Under the pieces are notes generated by a model. The model saw nothing but the letters and a program-made list of their open reading frames with translations. It did no database searches and had not been told where the DNA came from. Positions 1-11,289 of a stretch of DNA of 64,000 bases are shown here, one piece after another. This DNA is from Straminergon stramineum (lineage: Eukaryota; Streptophyta; Bryopsida; Hypnales; Calliergonaceae), in contig OY987269.1 in NCBI GenBank assembly GCA_963920665.1, positions 12,588,501 to 12,652,500 of the forward strand. The letters run 5' to 3'. The translations under genes were made by a program, and so were the position numbers. Within the stretch, counting starts at the first letter, position 1. Every line of letters begins with the position of its first letter.

Positions 1-1
1 C

Positions 2-1369
2 TACGACGAGTACTTGCGTCAGTTTCCGCAGGGGATCGGCCTGCGTCCGGTGGGTCTGAAGACGGAGGCGACGCGCGAGACGGCTTTGGTGATGATGAAC
101 GGCGTGAGTTTGGTGGAGACGCTGATGGACGCGACGCAGTGGATGGACATGTTCCCGTGCATGGTGTCTCGTGCGCTGACGGTGGACGTTTTGTCGACGG
201 GCGTGCCGAGCAACCGCAACGGAGCGCTGCAGCTGATGTACGCGGAGCTTCAGGTTCTGTCTCCGCTGGTTCCGACGCGCGAGGTTTACTTTTTGCGTTA
301 CTGCAAGCAGCACGCGGAGGGCGTGTGGGCCGTGGTGGACGTGTCGGTGGATTCTCTGCGTGACAACCCGCCTCCGTCGCTGATGCGTTGTCGTCGTCGT
401 CCTTCGGGTGTGCTGATCCAGGACACGCCGAACGGGTACGCGAAGGTGACGTGCGTGGAGCACATGGAGTACGACGATCGCGCCGTGCATCGGATGTACC
501 GTGAGCTTGTGAACACCGGTCTGGCCTTCGGTGCGCAGCGTTGGCTGTCGACCCTGCAGCGTCAATGTGAGCGTCTGGCGAGCCTTCTGGCGAGCAACAT
601 CGCCTCCCGTGACCTGGGCGGTGTGCCGAGTGCGAGCGGTCGTCGTAGCATGCTGAAGCTGGCGCAGCGTATGACGAACAACTTCTGCGCGGGCGTGAGT
701 GCGTCGACGGTGCACACGTGGACGACTCTTTCGGGCAGCGGCGACGAGGACGTGCGCGTGATGACCCGCAAGAGCGTGGACAACCCGGGTGAACCCCACG
801 GGATCGTTCTGAGCGCTGCGACTTCGATGTGGCTCCCTGTTTCTCCCGCGCGTGTGTTTCAGTTTTTGCGCGACGAGCGTCTCCGCAGCGAGTGGGACAT
901 TTTGTCGAACGGCGGCATGGTGACGGAGATGGCGCACATCGCGAAGGGTCAGGACCCGGGCAACAGCGTGTCCTTGCTTCGCGTGAACGCCATGAACTCT
1001 TCGCAGAGCAACATGCTGATTTTGCAGGAGAGCTGCACGGACGCTTCGGGTTCTTTGGTGATCTACGCGCCGGTGGACATTCCGGCGATGAATTTGGTGC
1101 TTCAGGGCGGCGATCCTGCGTACGTGGCTCTTCTTCCGTCGGGCTTCGCCATCCTGCCGGACGGCCCCAGCGGTGACCAGTCCAGCGGTCAGATGAGCGC
1201 CGAGTCCGGCCGCGGCAGTGGCGGTTCTTTGTTGACTGTGGCGTTCCAGATCCTGGTGAGCAGCATCCCGTCGGCTCGTCTTTCGCTTGAATCCGTGGCG
1301 ACGGTGAACAACCTGATTTCTTGCACCGTGCAGCGCATCAAGTCGGCGCTGCTGGTGGAGGACGCGTAG
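2..1369 (+). CDS. HD-Zip class IV transcription factor, C-terminal 455 codons (5' part outside window)
   Basis: The frame is open from base 2 and ends at TAG 1367-1369, so the N-terminal homeodomain and zipper lie left of the window. The visible protein starts inside the START lipid-binding domain: [17 protein letters not shown], then [42 protein letters not shown] and [20 protein letters not shown], ending near [17 protein letters not shown] at about residue 190. The START-adjacent C-terminal region typical of class IV follows: RKSMLKLAQ-like [70 protein letters not shown] and the closing [18 protein letters not shown]. These match the ATML1/PDF2/ANL2/GL2 family known for epidermal identity in plants. 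The C-terminus falls at the family's usual place, so TAG is a true stop here. No intron interrupts the 1.37 kb, and third positions are rich in G and C, unlike everything downstream. Family assignment is firm; orthology is not decided. Confidence 0.96.
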   Translation, partial: YDEYLRQFPQGIGLRPVGLKTEATRETALVMMNGVSLVETLMDATQWMDMFPCMVSRALTVDVLSTGVPSNRNGALQLMYAELQVLSPLVPTREVYFLRYCKQHAEGVWAVVDVSVDSLRDNPPPSLMRCRRRPSGVLIQDTPNGYAKVTCVEHMEYDDRAVHRMYRELVNTGLAFGAQRWLSTLQRQCERLASLLASNIASRDLGGVPSASGRRSMLKLAQRMTNNFCAGVSASTVHTWTTLSGSGDEDVRVMTRKSVDNPGEPHGIVLSAATSMWLPVSPARVFQFLRDERLRSEWDILSNGGMVTEMAHIAKGQDPGNSVSLLRVNAMNSSQSNMLILQESCTDASGSLVIYAPVDIPAMNLVLQGGDPAYVALLPSGFAILPDGPSGDQSSGQMSAESGRGSGGSLLTVAFQILVSSIPSARLSLESVATVNNLISCTVQRIKSALLVEDA

Positions 1370-3346
1370 CGCATTGTGGGGCTTCAGCCCGCGTGTTGGT
1401 GGTGCGCAGGGTGTCCCGATCAGCTGGGTCTTCTTCCCTTCGGTAGTCATATGACGGGCATGGGTGTTTTAGGAGGTGAAGGTGCTCTGCTGGTCTACCA
1501 CACATGGTGATATTTTTCACTTGTGGTGGTGGACGCAGCAGAGTGCCGCCGCTGGGTTTTGAGGAGCCTTCAAGATTGTGTGTTATCTCACATTGAGCGT
1601 GGTCTTGAGCGCTCCTCAGGGGGAAGGAGGAGGTAGTTCCCAGAATATCATGCAATTATGCAGGCATCGTCCGGAGTTTGTATCGATCAGGACTCATCGA
1701 AGACGCCATTTTAGTTACGATTAATTTTCAGGCCCATTACAATTCGGATTATACTCTACAGTCAGACAGACAGACATACAAAGACGGTGAGTGGAGGTAG
1801 GAGACGAGTCAAGAGCGAACCACCACTGATGGCCCTCCCTGCGTGGTGCTGTGGCTGCGCACACACACGGTCCTGGATGGAATGTTTCCGAGGAAGGATT
1901 CGTGAGCATTTGTTGCCCTTCGTTTGATGAAGTGCGTGTGAGTTTTGTGTGCTCGGTTTCAGCCCCGCGCAGCCCGGGTAGTGGTTCGGGCATTGACTTG
2001 GTTCCGACATTGTCCCTCCCTTGATTTCTTTCAGCATTTAGTGGCAAGCAGCACGTTGTTCGATGCATGCGCCGATCCTGTCGTCCTTGACCGACAGCTT
2101 TGTGGATTTTGGACCCTGTAATCAGCATACAAAGCTCTCGTGATATTTGCGTTGCGTTCTATTCCCCTGTCTCGCGTTGGGTTTGCAATTCCCTTTGTGT
2201 TCATGTGCACATGATTGCTTTTGTTGAGTACTGTATCGCAGTTTGGGTTTATCGAACTAGAGTGAGTGACCTGTAATCTTATCGAGCTAATTGGACAAGT
2301 AGATTCGAAGTGGAAACGATGCCCTCTAGTGGATTTTGATCGAAGATTTTCATCTCACATCTTCTTCGATGTGTTTTCTCGCTTGAGATCTTGGCATTCG
2401 CATCTGAGTCTCTGGCTGTTGCCTCGTGATGAATTGTGGCCTTGTAATTTGTCGTACTCAGCTTTTTTGTTTTGTTTTCAGGTAGTGGTTTTGACGGGAT
2501 GTGAGTCTCTCGGTGTCATTTTCAGGTTGCAGTTGTTGTAAGCTTTTGATCTTCCGGTCATGTTCTGAATTGGCAATAGTAGTCGTAAGCTTTTACTCTT
2601 TCGGTGTTATTTTCTGTTCTAAATAGCAGTTACAAGATTTTAGTCCTCCGATGTTGTTCTCAGTCTGTGATACAGTATCAGTCGCATGCACTATTAGTAA
2701 TAGCAGTTGCAAGCCTCAAGTTTTTCAAAGACTTGAGTTCGGGGTTATTGTTTTTTGGTTACCAAAATTAGTTACGTCTTTCGGTGCTCTTTCCAGTTCG
2801 TAATAATTGTTTCAAGCTTTTTCTCCAGCTCGCTAATATAAATCGAGCTGAAGTTCTCTCGTACAAAGCTTTTTGTATTGCAAGTTAATGAGGTCCACAC
2901 TCCTCATGAGCCGTGGCCCCCTATGTGCCGAGGGCACCGACTGTTCTGTACATCCACTTTCCTCCACCGTTGATGAGCCATGCAGAAATTCCGAGAAGCA
3001 GATTCATTAGAGCACGGAAGGCTGTGAGTAGACCCTTTTTTTATTACTTCCATGCTCACTGGTGGCGTGTGGTGATGAGAGCGGGACAATGGAGGAATGG
3101 AACCTGAAATTGGGTAAGTTATTAAAATCTGAAGCTGGAATCCAATGCACTTTGGGGGTGAGGAGGGCCCGGGGCTCCTCCTGTTTTGGATGTGGGAGAC
3201 GTGCATGTAATCATGGGGGTTTGGCAGTACAGGAGCTGCTGACTGCCAAGTGTACTGGTGTCATGTCCCGCGTGCTGCCACTTTGGGTCAGACGCGGTTT
3301 CCTTTAATGTTCGAGGGCGGAAGGGCAGGGGGATCCGAGGGACCTC
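1370..3346. other. 3' UTR and downstream DNA of the HD-Zip IV gene, no second gene seen
   Basis: After the stop codon the composition stays fairly balanced until about 3.4 kb. Short ORFs on both strands here resemble no family and lack coding character. The first several hundred bases are probably 3' UTR. A consensus AATAAA was not picked out, so the polyadenylation site is undecided. A pyrimidine tract with TTTTCAG before GTAGTGG at about 2476-2487 resembles a splice acceptor but has no supported donor partner. Confidence 0.5.
2500..2830 (+). repeat. Degenerate tandem repeat, period about 47 bp
   Basis: The motif CTTTCGGTGTTATTTTC recurs in diverged form with its CGG/CGA core at 2511, 2555, 2602 and 2649 (spacings 44, 47, 47) and again near 2781. 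Between cores a second motif, AGCAGTTGTAAGCTTTT, also recurs. About four to five diverged copies are visible. Its position in the possible 3' UTR of the HD-Zip IV gene is notable. Confidence 0.6.
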
Positions 3347-3350
3347 TTAA

Positions 3351-4930
3351 CCCTGAAAGGACGGGCCCATGACCCACTGATTTTAAGCCCTCGCAGCCCA
3401 TCACTCTGTTTGCTGCCATTTCGCAAAGAGATATGAATGAGAAAATTTATGTGTTCATGTTGCACACATAAAATCATATGTCATAAAGTATGAAATTATA
3501 GTGAATTTTTAAGTAAAAAATGAAAGGAACTCTTATTAAATATAGAGTATGCTAAAAAACAATGAAGGATTATTCTATAGATGTATGAAGTATATTATAG
3601 TGTATAACATCATGGTATAAACCAAAGTTTATAATTTATTGTAAAGTTTGACAATCAAAGAGATCATGGTTATAGGCCCAAAGTTTGTATTTGCTATAAA
3701 ATTTTGAAAATTTCAATAAATTTCAATTTTTCAATTGGAGTAGATACTACACTTGATAAGTTTCATTTCATAGTTGGACTCAAATTTAATAAATAATATT
3801 TTTTTTCCTTTGAAATTCACTGAGAAATAATAAGAAATAGCCAAGACACCTTACAAAGTTGCTACGTGGATTAAGTATCTTTAGAAAAATCAGTAAATCA
3901 TAATGAGGGAATTTGCAATACTATTCATTAGAAATGTAATCTAGTAACTTCCAAAAAAATTGGATGAAAAATTGTATTTTTCCTTCTCGGAGACTTACAT
4001 TTGGTCATCCAAAGGACAAAAAAATCTACAACATCCTTTAAAAGTTGGATGAAAAATTGTTTCTTTCCTTCTTGGAGGCTTACATTTAGTCATCTAAAAG
4101 GCAAAAATGTCCACAACATCCTCTAAGGGCTAATTTTGTTTGTAACAAGTTAGAATGTAAAGGTGATAGGATTCTATTTGTAGAATTTATCATTGTAGTA
4201 CACAAAGGCATACTTACCCTAAATGTCCGAGGCAAAAAATTAATTAGATTTTGAAAAGGAATAATTATGATTTTTCTAGTAAAGATTTTGTGCAAGGGTG
4301 TTTGTTGCAAATCTTGATTTTCTAGTGTTGAAAGCTCTTAGAAATGACCCTCAAATACACTAGATCCCATAGAAAAAACACATTAGAAATTTATTTATAA
4401 TAATCATAGAGTAGATTTTAAGAAGCCTTATATTGATTGGAGTTGTGCATGTTATGCCCTTTAACCTCGTATTTTTTTAGTGACCAATTTTTTAGATTTG
4501 ACATGTGAAAAGAAGATTGAAAGACTTCAAATTACTTTGATAGTTTATTGTTGTGTTTTCTTTTTCCATATGACCTCTAACATGCCTAGTTCGAATTTGT
4601 ATGGTTACTATTAAAAAAAAGGGAGAAAATTTATCAAAATGTTGTTTTTCTATTCAATTTAGACGAAATTCCTAGAAGCTAAAAAACAACCTTGGGGGTA
4701 AAGACCAATCGTATTTGAATAACCAATTGAGCATTGTCCATATTCCTAAATTGTTTAATTTTTCTGTGCAACTTGTTGAAATTCAAAAGAGTATTTTCAA
4801 TTCTTTGCTTATGCATTTTTGGGGACAATGGAAGAATAAACTATGAATTTTCAAAGTGCTCTAATTAAGTCTATCCAATAATCATCCAAGGTTATCATTA
4901 ACAGAAGTACCCTAGAAGAAAACAAGGGGT
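3351..4930. other. Start of AT-rich block, bordered by a TTAA element terminus
   Basis: TTAA at 3347-3350 is followed by CCCTGAAAGGACGGGCCC, matching the inner terminus of the TTAA elements found throughout the window. From about 3420 the sequence becomes strongly AT-rich and stays so for kilobases. The partner terminus was not found with confidence. No gene is seen here; the only other structure is the tandem repeat at 3961-4130. Confidence 0.4.
3961..4130 (+). repeat. Two-copy tandem repeat, 85-bp unit
   Basis: TGGATGAAAAATTG begins both copies, at 3961 and 4046. Both copies continue through TTCCTTCT.GGAG.CTTACATTT.GTCATC and end near ACAACATCC. The copies differ by scattered substitutions, which indicates an old duplication. 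Confidence 0.75.
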
Positions 4931-4964
4931 TCTCCAACTACTACTTGCAACTAGTTTTGTAGTA

Positions 4965-5094
4965 CACTAGTAGAAATGTACGTTGCAATGAACAAAATCT
5001 AGCTTATGTTTTATGTAAACTGCATTTTAGTGAACGCAATTTACAGAAAACATTAGCTAGATTTTGTTCATTGCAACATATGTTTCTATTAGTG
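4965..5094. repeat. Near-complete hairpin with CACTA-like ends (130 bp)
   Basis: Arms of about 55 bp pair almost end to end: CACTAGTAGAAATGTACGTT at the left against the complement of the right end, which finishes TTTCTATTAGTG. Flanks are GTA on both sides (4962-4964, 5095-5097). It is either a miniature CACTA element or the folded left end of the 1.1-kb element that begins at the same base. Confidence 0.7.
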
Positions 5095-5624
5095 GTAGGA
5101 CGAGAAGTTTGCAACTAGGTGAAAATTTAGAGCCCACAGTTGCAATGGACAAGTCACACTAGTTGCAAAAATTTTCAAGGTTGTTTCTCATTTGGCTACC
5201 TACTTGAAAGTTTGTTGATGAACTCGTCTGACGTGGTTGCTTATGCATAAGTTATTTGTGTGCAGTTGGTTCGAGACTAACGTGTAGTTAGTTTGCAACT
5301 TATTTACAACTTGTCTATAATTCATAGATTTGTAGATTCAGGATTTTAGATCCATCTTTTTTTTAGATTGTCAAATCCAAAAATTTCTCAAACTTTAAAT
5401 ATTTACAGATTATACAAATGTACAAAATAATAAAAATCTATAAATTGTAGAAATCTACAAAGTGTAAAAATCTACAAAATGTAGAAATATTAGAATTTCA
5501 TTATCAAAATTCATTACACAAGAATGCTATAACTTACAATTCTTATATGATTGTCTAACCTAATGGTATTCTTGACAATTGATATGGGACAATTAATAAA
5601 AGACTTAATAATAGATGCATTTTA

Positions 5625-5775
5625 GTTGTTTTGTAGTTGCATGCTAGTTGTATTCTAGTTAAAGTCTAGTCATTTTTTAGTCAAATCCTAGTTGATTTGT
5701 AGTTGCAATGTAATTGTATTGTAGTTGTAGTCTAGTTGCAATCTAGTTGTATTGTAGTTGCTTTCTAATTGAATT
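5625..5775 (+). repeat. Degenerate minisatellite of TAGTTG-type units (10-12 bp)
   Basis: TCTAGTTGTAT, TGTAGTTGCAA and close variants repeat about a dozen times in 150 bp, with spacing of 10-12 bases. The unit matches the TTGCAACTA words spread over the surrounding CACTA element, so the array probably grew from its subterminal repeats. Confidence 0.7.
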
Positions 5776-6197
5776 GCTATCAAGTTTAGATTATATGCAA
5801 TTGTAGATAGACACATTGGACTCTACAAAATGTAAAATTGTCCACATCGACAATTTTGAAGAATATTAGATGTAAAATACCTCACATCAACTCTTCTGTT
5901 ACATTCCTGTAACCATAACTACATTTTGGAACTACTTTGCAACTATTTTGCAATTATAGTGTAATTGTGTCAAAGTTGGTGCAAATACAAAGGATTGATG
6001 TTGTAGGGCAGTTGCATAGGATTGTAGTTGCATTTCAATTGGTTGTAGCAAACGCATTTTTCTTTTAGTGGTAAGTTGCCAACCGTTTGTTGCAATTGTT
6101 TTTTGGAAGGTTGACAATTAGGTACAATAAGTTTATGCCATGTAATTTTGTTTGGGTCGTTGGATGAACTTCTTTTTTTCATGCATCCTTCAATTAA

Positions 6198-7065
6198 CCC
6201 TTGAAGGACAATAAGCTCTCTTGGAGCTTTTTAAAGGCTTGGGTAGGTTTAGACAAAGTCACTTTTGAATGAATGAAAGTGAAACTTTTACAAGTGATGT
6301 AGGCTTGTCAAAGATTTGTGAAAATATAATTTTTTCCTAATTGGATGCCTAAATTAAATGTTATGGTGCTTGAAAGTTTAGGGGCAACTTGGGTAGTGCA
6401 ATCCAACAAGTAGTCCAACAAGCTATGAATTTTTTTCCAATAACTTTGAACACTCAAATCTTGCAACCTATGAAGTTGAATGGGTTAAAAGTTTTTCTGC
6501 ATATTATCATACTAGTATAGAAAAATAATTGTATTTGAAATTTTTTAATTAAATTTTGTATTCCAATACTCTATGCATCTTGAGAATGATTTTAGAGCTA
6601 CTTGCTCAATTCTTGAGTGTGTTTCCTAAATTTTTTTTAACTTATATTTGATTTGGAGAAGAAAATATTTTTATTGACTATTGCCAAGATTTTGATTCTT
6701 CCAGAAAATGAGTTCTCCAAAAGAATTTGAAATCTTACACATGTAGTTGTTGGTTTTGGGATATCCTCTAACTAATGCAAGATGATTTTATGTATGTTAG
6801 AAGCCTCCATTATCTTTGAAAATTGACATGCAAGAAAATAACATGTCTACCTATGAAATGGTCTAAGTATCTAAAGTTAGAGAGTGTCTCCTTCTCTATA
6901 AAGTTGAATGAAACTATATTGATCCTATTGGGCAAGGCCCAAAATTTCTTTCCTCCTCACTTCAAATGTTATAACTTTGCAATTTACAAAGTCAAATGGT
7001 TTGAATTTTTTTCCACATATTCCTAAAGTAGTATAGTACAAATTTGTACAATTGAAAGTTTGAAA
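6198..7065 (-). mobile_element. TTAA element, family 3, two diverged partial copies in a row
   Basis: TTAA at 6194-6197 is followed by CCCTTGAAGGACAATAAGC. The next ~370 bp resemble the reverse complement of the element at 10064-10639, including the stretch reading into a CACATATTACCATAGTAGTA-like segment (here 6495-6520). A second partial copy covers about 6800-7060, with GGGCAAGGCCCAAAATTTC, CTTCAAATGTTATAACTTTG and CACATATTCCTAAAGTAGTA. The right terminus is not resolved. Confidence 0.45.
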
Positions 7066-7154
7066 AATTATATGATATTTGATTTATGTTCAATGGACTA
7101 GAAAGTGAAAATTTTGAACATTATGTGAAAAAATAGTTAACAAATCTTAGGATT

Positions 7155-8190
7155 TAACTACTACCATACTCAGATAGCAAGTTTAGCTTAAATTTTATTC
7201 TTTTAAGTACTAAATTTTTCTACTAATTCTAGGACCAAACAACCAAATTTACAACCAAATGTAAAGATGTTTTGCCAAAAATCCAAAGAATCAAGTAAGA
7301 ATCCTTTGAGTCATATACCATTATGTCATTTAACCATCTACCATTGAGAAATTTACATACTGACAAAATGAAGGAATTATATCATTGATATTTAGTGAGC
7401 ACGATTGGTGGAGAGGTCATTTTTATAAAAAAAATCCATCATCCTTCATGAATCCTCAAAGGCAATTGGGTGATTTGAAGATGAGAACTTGACCGCTCAT
7501 TGTCAAAAAGCAAAAATTGCATTCATTGTAGAATTTTAGACCTCGTTTGGGTATAGTACAATAAATTTTTCTAAATACCTTTGAAGTAAGAAAATTTGGG
7601 AGATCTAGGTAAGTTTCATTTTCTAAAATCCTTTCGAGATTTTGAGCCTCCAATCAAAAGTTATGGATAAAATTCAATGAGGATGTTTGAAAATGTCCAA
7701 AAATGTTCCTTCCTATCCCTTCTAAATTTTGTCTATAACTTTTGATTGGAAGCTCAAAATCTCAAAAGGATTTATGGAGATGAAATTTATCTTAATTTAT
7801 CATATTAACTTAGCTCAAAGTTTTTTGAAAAACTTATTCTACTATACGTAAATGAAGTATGAAATTCCACTTTGAACAAAATTCTTGCTTTTGACTTAAC
7901 TATGAGCAATTGAGCTCTTACTAATCCTAATTTACATATCCCATATAGGTTGTTTTACCTTTAACTACCCTACTTGTACGTAGAGCTTGTATTTCTCATT
8001 TCATTATACTCACATTATTATATGGCATTTGAACCTATGAGAGGTTGTTGCTTAATATTTTGAATTTTTTTTAAGTAATGCCAAATTTTACTAAAATGAT
8101 ATTCTAAACCATCAAATTTTATTTTGGACTTAATTAAATATTTGGAACCAAAGGGTTGAACTTGCTATTTGAGTATGGTAATTGACTTGG
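7155..8190. repeat. Kilobase-scale imperfect palindrome (foldback element)
   Basis: The two halves are inverted copies with a loop near 7680-7715. Landmarks pair in order: CTCCAATCAAAAGTTATGG (about 7648) with the complement of CTATAACTTTTGATTGGAAG (about 7733); GGTATAGTACAATAA (7550) with TTATTCTACTATACG (7833); and ACCATACTCAGATAGCAAG (7164) with CTTGCTATTTGAGTATGGT (8161). Pairing is strongest in the inner ~220 bp of each arm and patchy outside. No ORF of note lies inside. It could be a foldback transposon or an inverted duplication; transcripts would fold into long double-stranded RNA. Confidence 0.7.
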
Positions 8191-8237
8191 CATCTACTGA
8201 ATGCTTTATAAATTTTCAAAATTATATTTTCAAAGCT

Positions 8238-8507
8238 ACACATCACAAAGTTTAGAACCTACGGTTTGTCAACAATTATCATGTGGTTATTGTTGTTTCA
8301 TGGGTTTGCACATTGATATACAATTTAGCACATCATTATGATGTATTACTTTACAATTTATCGCATCATTATGATGCATTACTTGCAATTAAAAGTAATG
8401 CATTGTAATGATGCGCTAAATTGTATATTAATGTACAAACCTATGAAACAACAATAACCACATGATAATTGTTGGCAAACCACAAGTCCTAAACTTTATG
8501 ATGTATG
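8238..8507. repeat. 270-bp hairpin with a duplicated left-arm segment
   Basis: The left arm, from CATCACAAAGTTTAGAACCT (8241), pairs with the right arm ending AAACTTTATGATGTATG near 8507, through CAACAATTATCATGTGG / CCACATGATAATTGTTG. The centre is itself a hairpin (CGCATCATTATGATGCATTA against TAATGCATTGTAATGATGCG). The left arm holds a tandem duplication of about 40 bp (ACAATTTA.C.CATCATTATG) that is single in the right arm. Pairing is tighter than in the neighbouring kilobase palindrome, so it may be younger. Confidence 0.8.
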
Positions 8508-9413
8508 AAATAGATAAAGTACATCTAAGTATGTTGGGGAGGGAAATTGTTTGGTCTTCATGGATGTGATTAGGTGTGGTCACACAATACTCCATGATTT
8601 TTGTACGAGGTTCTACATGAGTTCACATAGAGATGCAAATTAGTTCATGTAGAAATGTAGAGATGAAAAAATTACAGAAATAAAGATTTTATGGTGCGAT
8701 TCTTTTCATGCCATAATTTGATTATTTCTTTAAAAAAAAACTGATCAACATTCTCCTACCTATCAAGAAAGCTTAGGGAAGCTTAGGCCCAAGTTTTTTT
8801 AATTTCATTTATTTTGGGCAATGCAAAGATCAATATCCATAAGATTGAATATGCCATTTACATCCATGTCTATTAATGAAATCATGAAAATATGGATGAA
8901 AATCCATATATATATATTTGTGTGTATATGTATATATAATAGTACCGCATCTGTGTTTATACTAAAAAGAGTGATACCATCTTAAGATTTTGTAGCAATT
9001 TAGTGATTTTATATGCATAGAAAGAATAAATTTCTTTGCAAATCTTTTGTCAATGTTATTTTGTGTTGTTATAGAGTGAACAAAAATGAAAACCTTGACT
9101 TAATCCCAAGTGTCAATTTGGATCATGTTAAAATGCCTTGGAATGATGTTTCATCCAAACTACTACTTGAATCTTCAAATACTTCAAAAATAATCTTTTT
9201 TTTATTATTAATTTGATAAAACTGAGATAAATACTATGTTTGCAAAAATAAATGAGAAAAAATATACAAATATATAATAGAGAATTTGGACATTAAAAGG
9301 TTCATTCCTACACATTCCAAATTTTATAATTTGGATGATCAAATAAGATATAAGCAATTAATGGAAATAAGATATAAACATGTGAAAAGTTTCAAAAATG
9401 GATTCGACATGCA
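8508..9413. other. AT-rich DNA without a gene; short TA/TG microsatellite
   Basis: Only a TATATATA/TGTGTATATG microsatellite near 8907-8940 stands out. Short ORFs in the stretch are AT-driven and match no family. Confidence 0.5.
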
Positions 9414-9417
9414 TTAA

Positions 9418-9940
9418 TCCCTTAGCGTTGCTTGAATGAAAGTTATTCTAATTTGTAAAGATACTTTATCAAGTTGTTGTCCTATCTAAGGGTTGGATTT
9501 GGTGTTACTAGAGTACATATTTCTCTAAAATTACAAGTGTGGAAGCATGTCAAGTGGTTGACCAAGCCAAAATTGCATTGACTATAGTTCAAAATGGAAT
9601 TTGCAAAAATGAAGTCATAGATTTGAAGAACACAAAAATTTCAAAATATCACCATGTCAAGGGAACCTCATTTCAATTCTATTCCAATCAAATTTTACTC
9701 AAAAAAAATGATAATATTTTGCTTGTAATTGACTTTAGAAGGAATTTTGAAATTTTATTTTCAAAATTTATATAAAATATTGGTGATAGCATTGGTGAAT
9801 CTAACCATACAGATGAAATCTACAAATCAAAATTTACAACTTTTATTTGTATACCAATTGCAAAATATGCTTCCAAATTACACTTTATAATGATTTTTCT
9901 CAAATAGTCAATTTTAGAGATGACTCTAGACGTTTAGGGG
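9418..9940. mobile_element. TTAA-flanked element, 523 bp
   Basis: TTAA at 9414-9417 is followed by TCCCTTAGCGTTGC. The right end GACGTTTAGGGG is followed by TTAA at 9941-9944. The ends agree as inverted repeats at CCCT.A.CGT. No transposase is encoded. The ORF at 9539-9775 inside it resembles no known protein. Confidence 0.55.
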
Positions 9941-10063
9941 TTAAAGGATTAATGATCTCACTTGTAAATTTATGTGTTATGAAGTTGTTGGAAAGTCTTT
10001 ATTTATAGATCATCTATAAATTATCAAGTGAATTTTAGCCTTATGCTAGTCTTAAGATTTTAA

Positions 10064-10639
10064 ACCCTATAGGATTAAGGCATATTTTGGGTAGAAATTT
10101 TGAAAAAAAATGTCACTTTTTAAGGCAATGAGAAAGAAATGAGCAAAAAAAATATTATTTTTAAAATTTAATTATACATATACATACACACACACATACA
10201 TACATACATACATACATGACTACTATGGGAATTTATTTGTAGAAAACATTTGAAAGATTATAATATTTGAAGTTAAATGGAATTTTTTTTTTTCGACCTA
10301 GTTTCATAGGGCCAATAGACTTTTATTCCTAGAGTGAGATTTTTATCCTATACATGATGTTTCTTTTATATTTGCATCTTCTATTGTATAAGTTACATAC
10401 CTGCCAAATTTCAAGAGTAGAAGAAGAGTTTTGTACATGATGCCCGAAGTTGTCCAAAAAATTTAGGATAGCATAGCTTTTGATTTGGGCATCTAATTGA
10501 AAAAAATTATATCCCCATTGAGGGAATACATGTTTACACCTTGTGTCAAAATTTTGTGAATATTTGACCAAAATTGACTTTGTGTACAATTACACAAGAT
10601 CTCTTATGTGCATTGAATGGTCACTTGGTCCATTAGGGG
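10064..10639 (+). mobile_element. TTAA element, family 3 reference copy, 576 bp
   Basis: TTAA at 10060-10063 precedes ACCCTATAGGATTAAGG. The right end GGTCCATTAGGGG is followed by TGAA, read as a mutated TTAA. It contains a CACACACATACATACATACA-type microsatellite (about 10180-10218). Related sequence is seen in the same orientation near 58.0-58.37 kb and 59.0-59.9 kb, and inverted near 6.2-7.06, 16.55-17.1 and 20.9-21.37 kb. Shared landmarks are ACACCTTGTGTCAAAA, a CACAAGA word and a CATTGAATRGTCA word next to the right end. Confidence 0.6.
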
Positions 10640-10643
10640 TGAA

Positions 10644-11289
10644 AATGAAAAAAAATACATTGTAGCCCTTATTGAATCTCTTTGGCACATTTGATATTCT
10701 ATTATGGGCAAATAGTTATTGTTGAAGTTAGTATGGGGCTCAAAATAGGTATGTTCTAAAATTTTGTCATTGTTGGGAGTCCATTTGTTACAATTTAGAT
10801 GCAATATGTACATAATTTTTTTTAGTGATGAATTTCATCCATTCAATTGATATCTATAATCTTTTTGAAATTTTGATGGTGAGATTTGAAGAAATCAATG
10901 TATACAGAAGAAAATACATATATAAGAAAGTATTTATTATCCTTGAAATTCATTTAGTGTTTATTGGCCCAAAACTCCTTCAAATTACTTAAATTCAAAG
11001 CAAGGCTAAAATCTTCATCATTGTTATTCATTAACAAATTCAACCATAGGATTCTATAGTTGACTTGTTAGAGTACACCCTCCTAAAATTTTAAAATAAG
11101 AAACCTTACCAAATGCAAGATGAAGTTCCTTGGATTTCAAAAAGAAGTATTTTCAACTCTTTCCAAATAGTTAGATTTCATCTTTGAAACTTTTTACTCA
11201 AAAATCTGTAGATCCATCAATTTATTACCCTCCAAATGTTCAAGAAATAAGTTAGAAATACATATAATAAATTTCAACAAAAAAATTTC
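10644..11289. other. AT-rich DNA, no gene or defined element
   Basis: The track holds only short AT-driven ORFs. Nothing in this stretch could be tied to a gene or to a bounded element. Confidence 0.45.

Larger units (their letters stand above)
4965..6070. mobile_element. Non-autonomous CACTA-type (En/Spm) DNA transposon
   Basis: The left end begins CACTAGTAGAAATG and the right end is the inverted complement CACTAAAAGAAAAATG, ending in TTTTAGTG at 6070. Both sides are flanked by GTA (4962-4964 and 6071-6073), the 3-bp target duplication expected of CACTA elements. The interior carries many copies of TTGCAACTA / TAGTTGCAA-like words in both orientations, resembling the subterminal repeats of this superfamily. 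There is no transposase ORF, so the element is non-autonomous. A shorter pair of ends (4965-5094) shares the left terminus. Confidence 0.75.
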
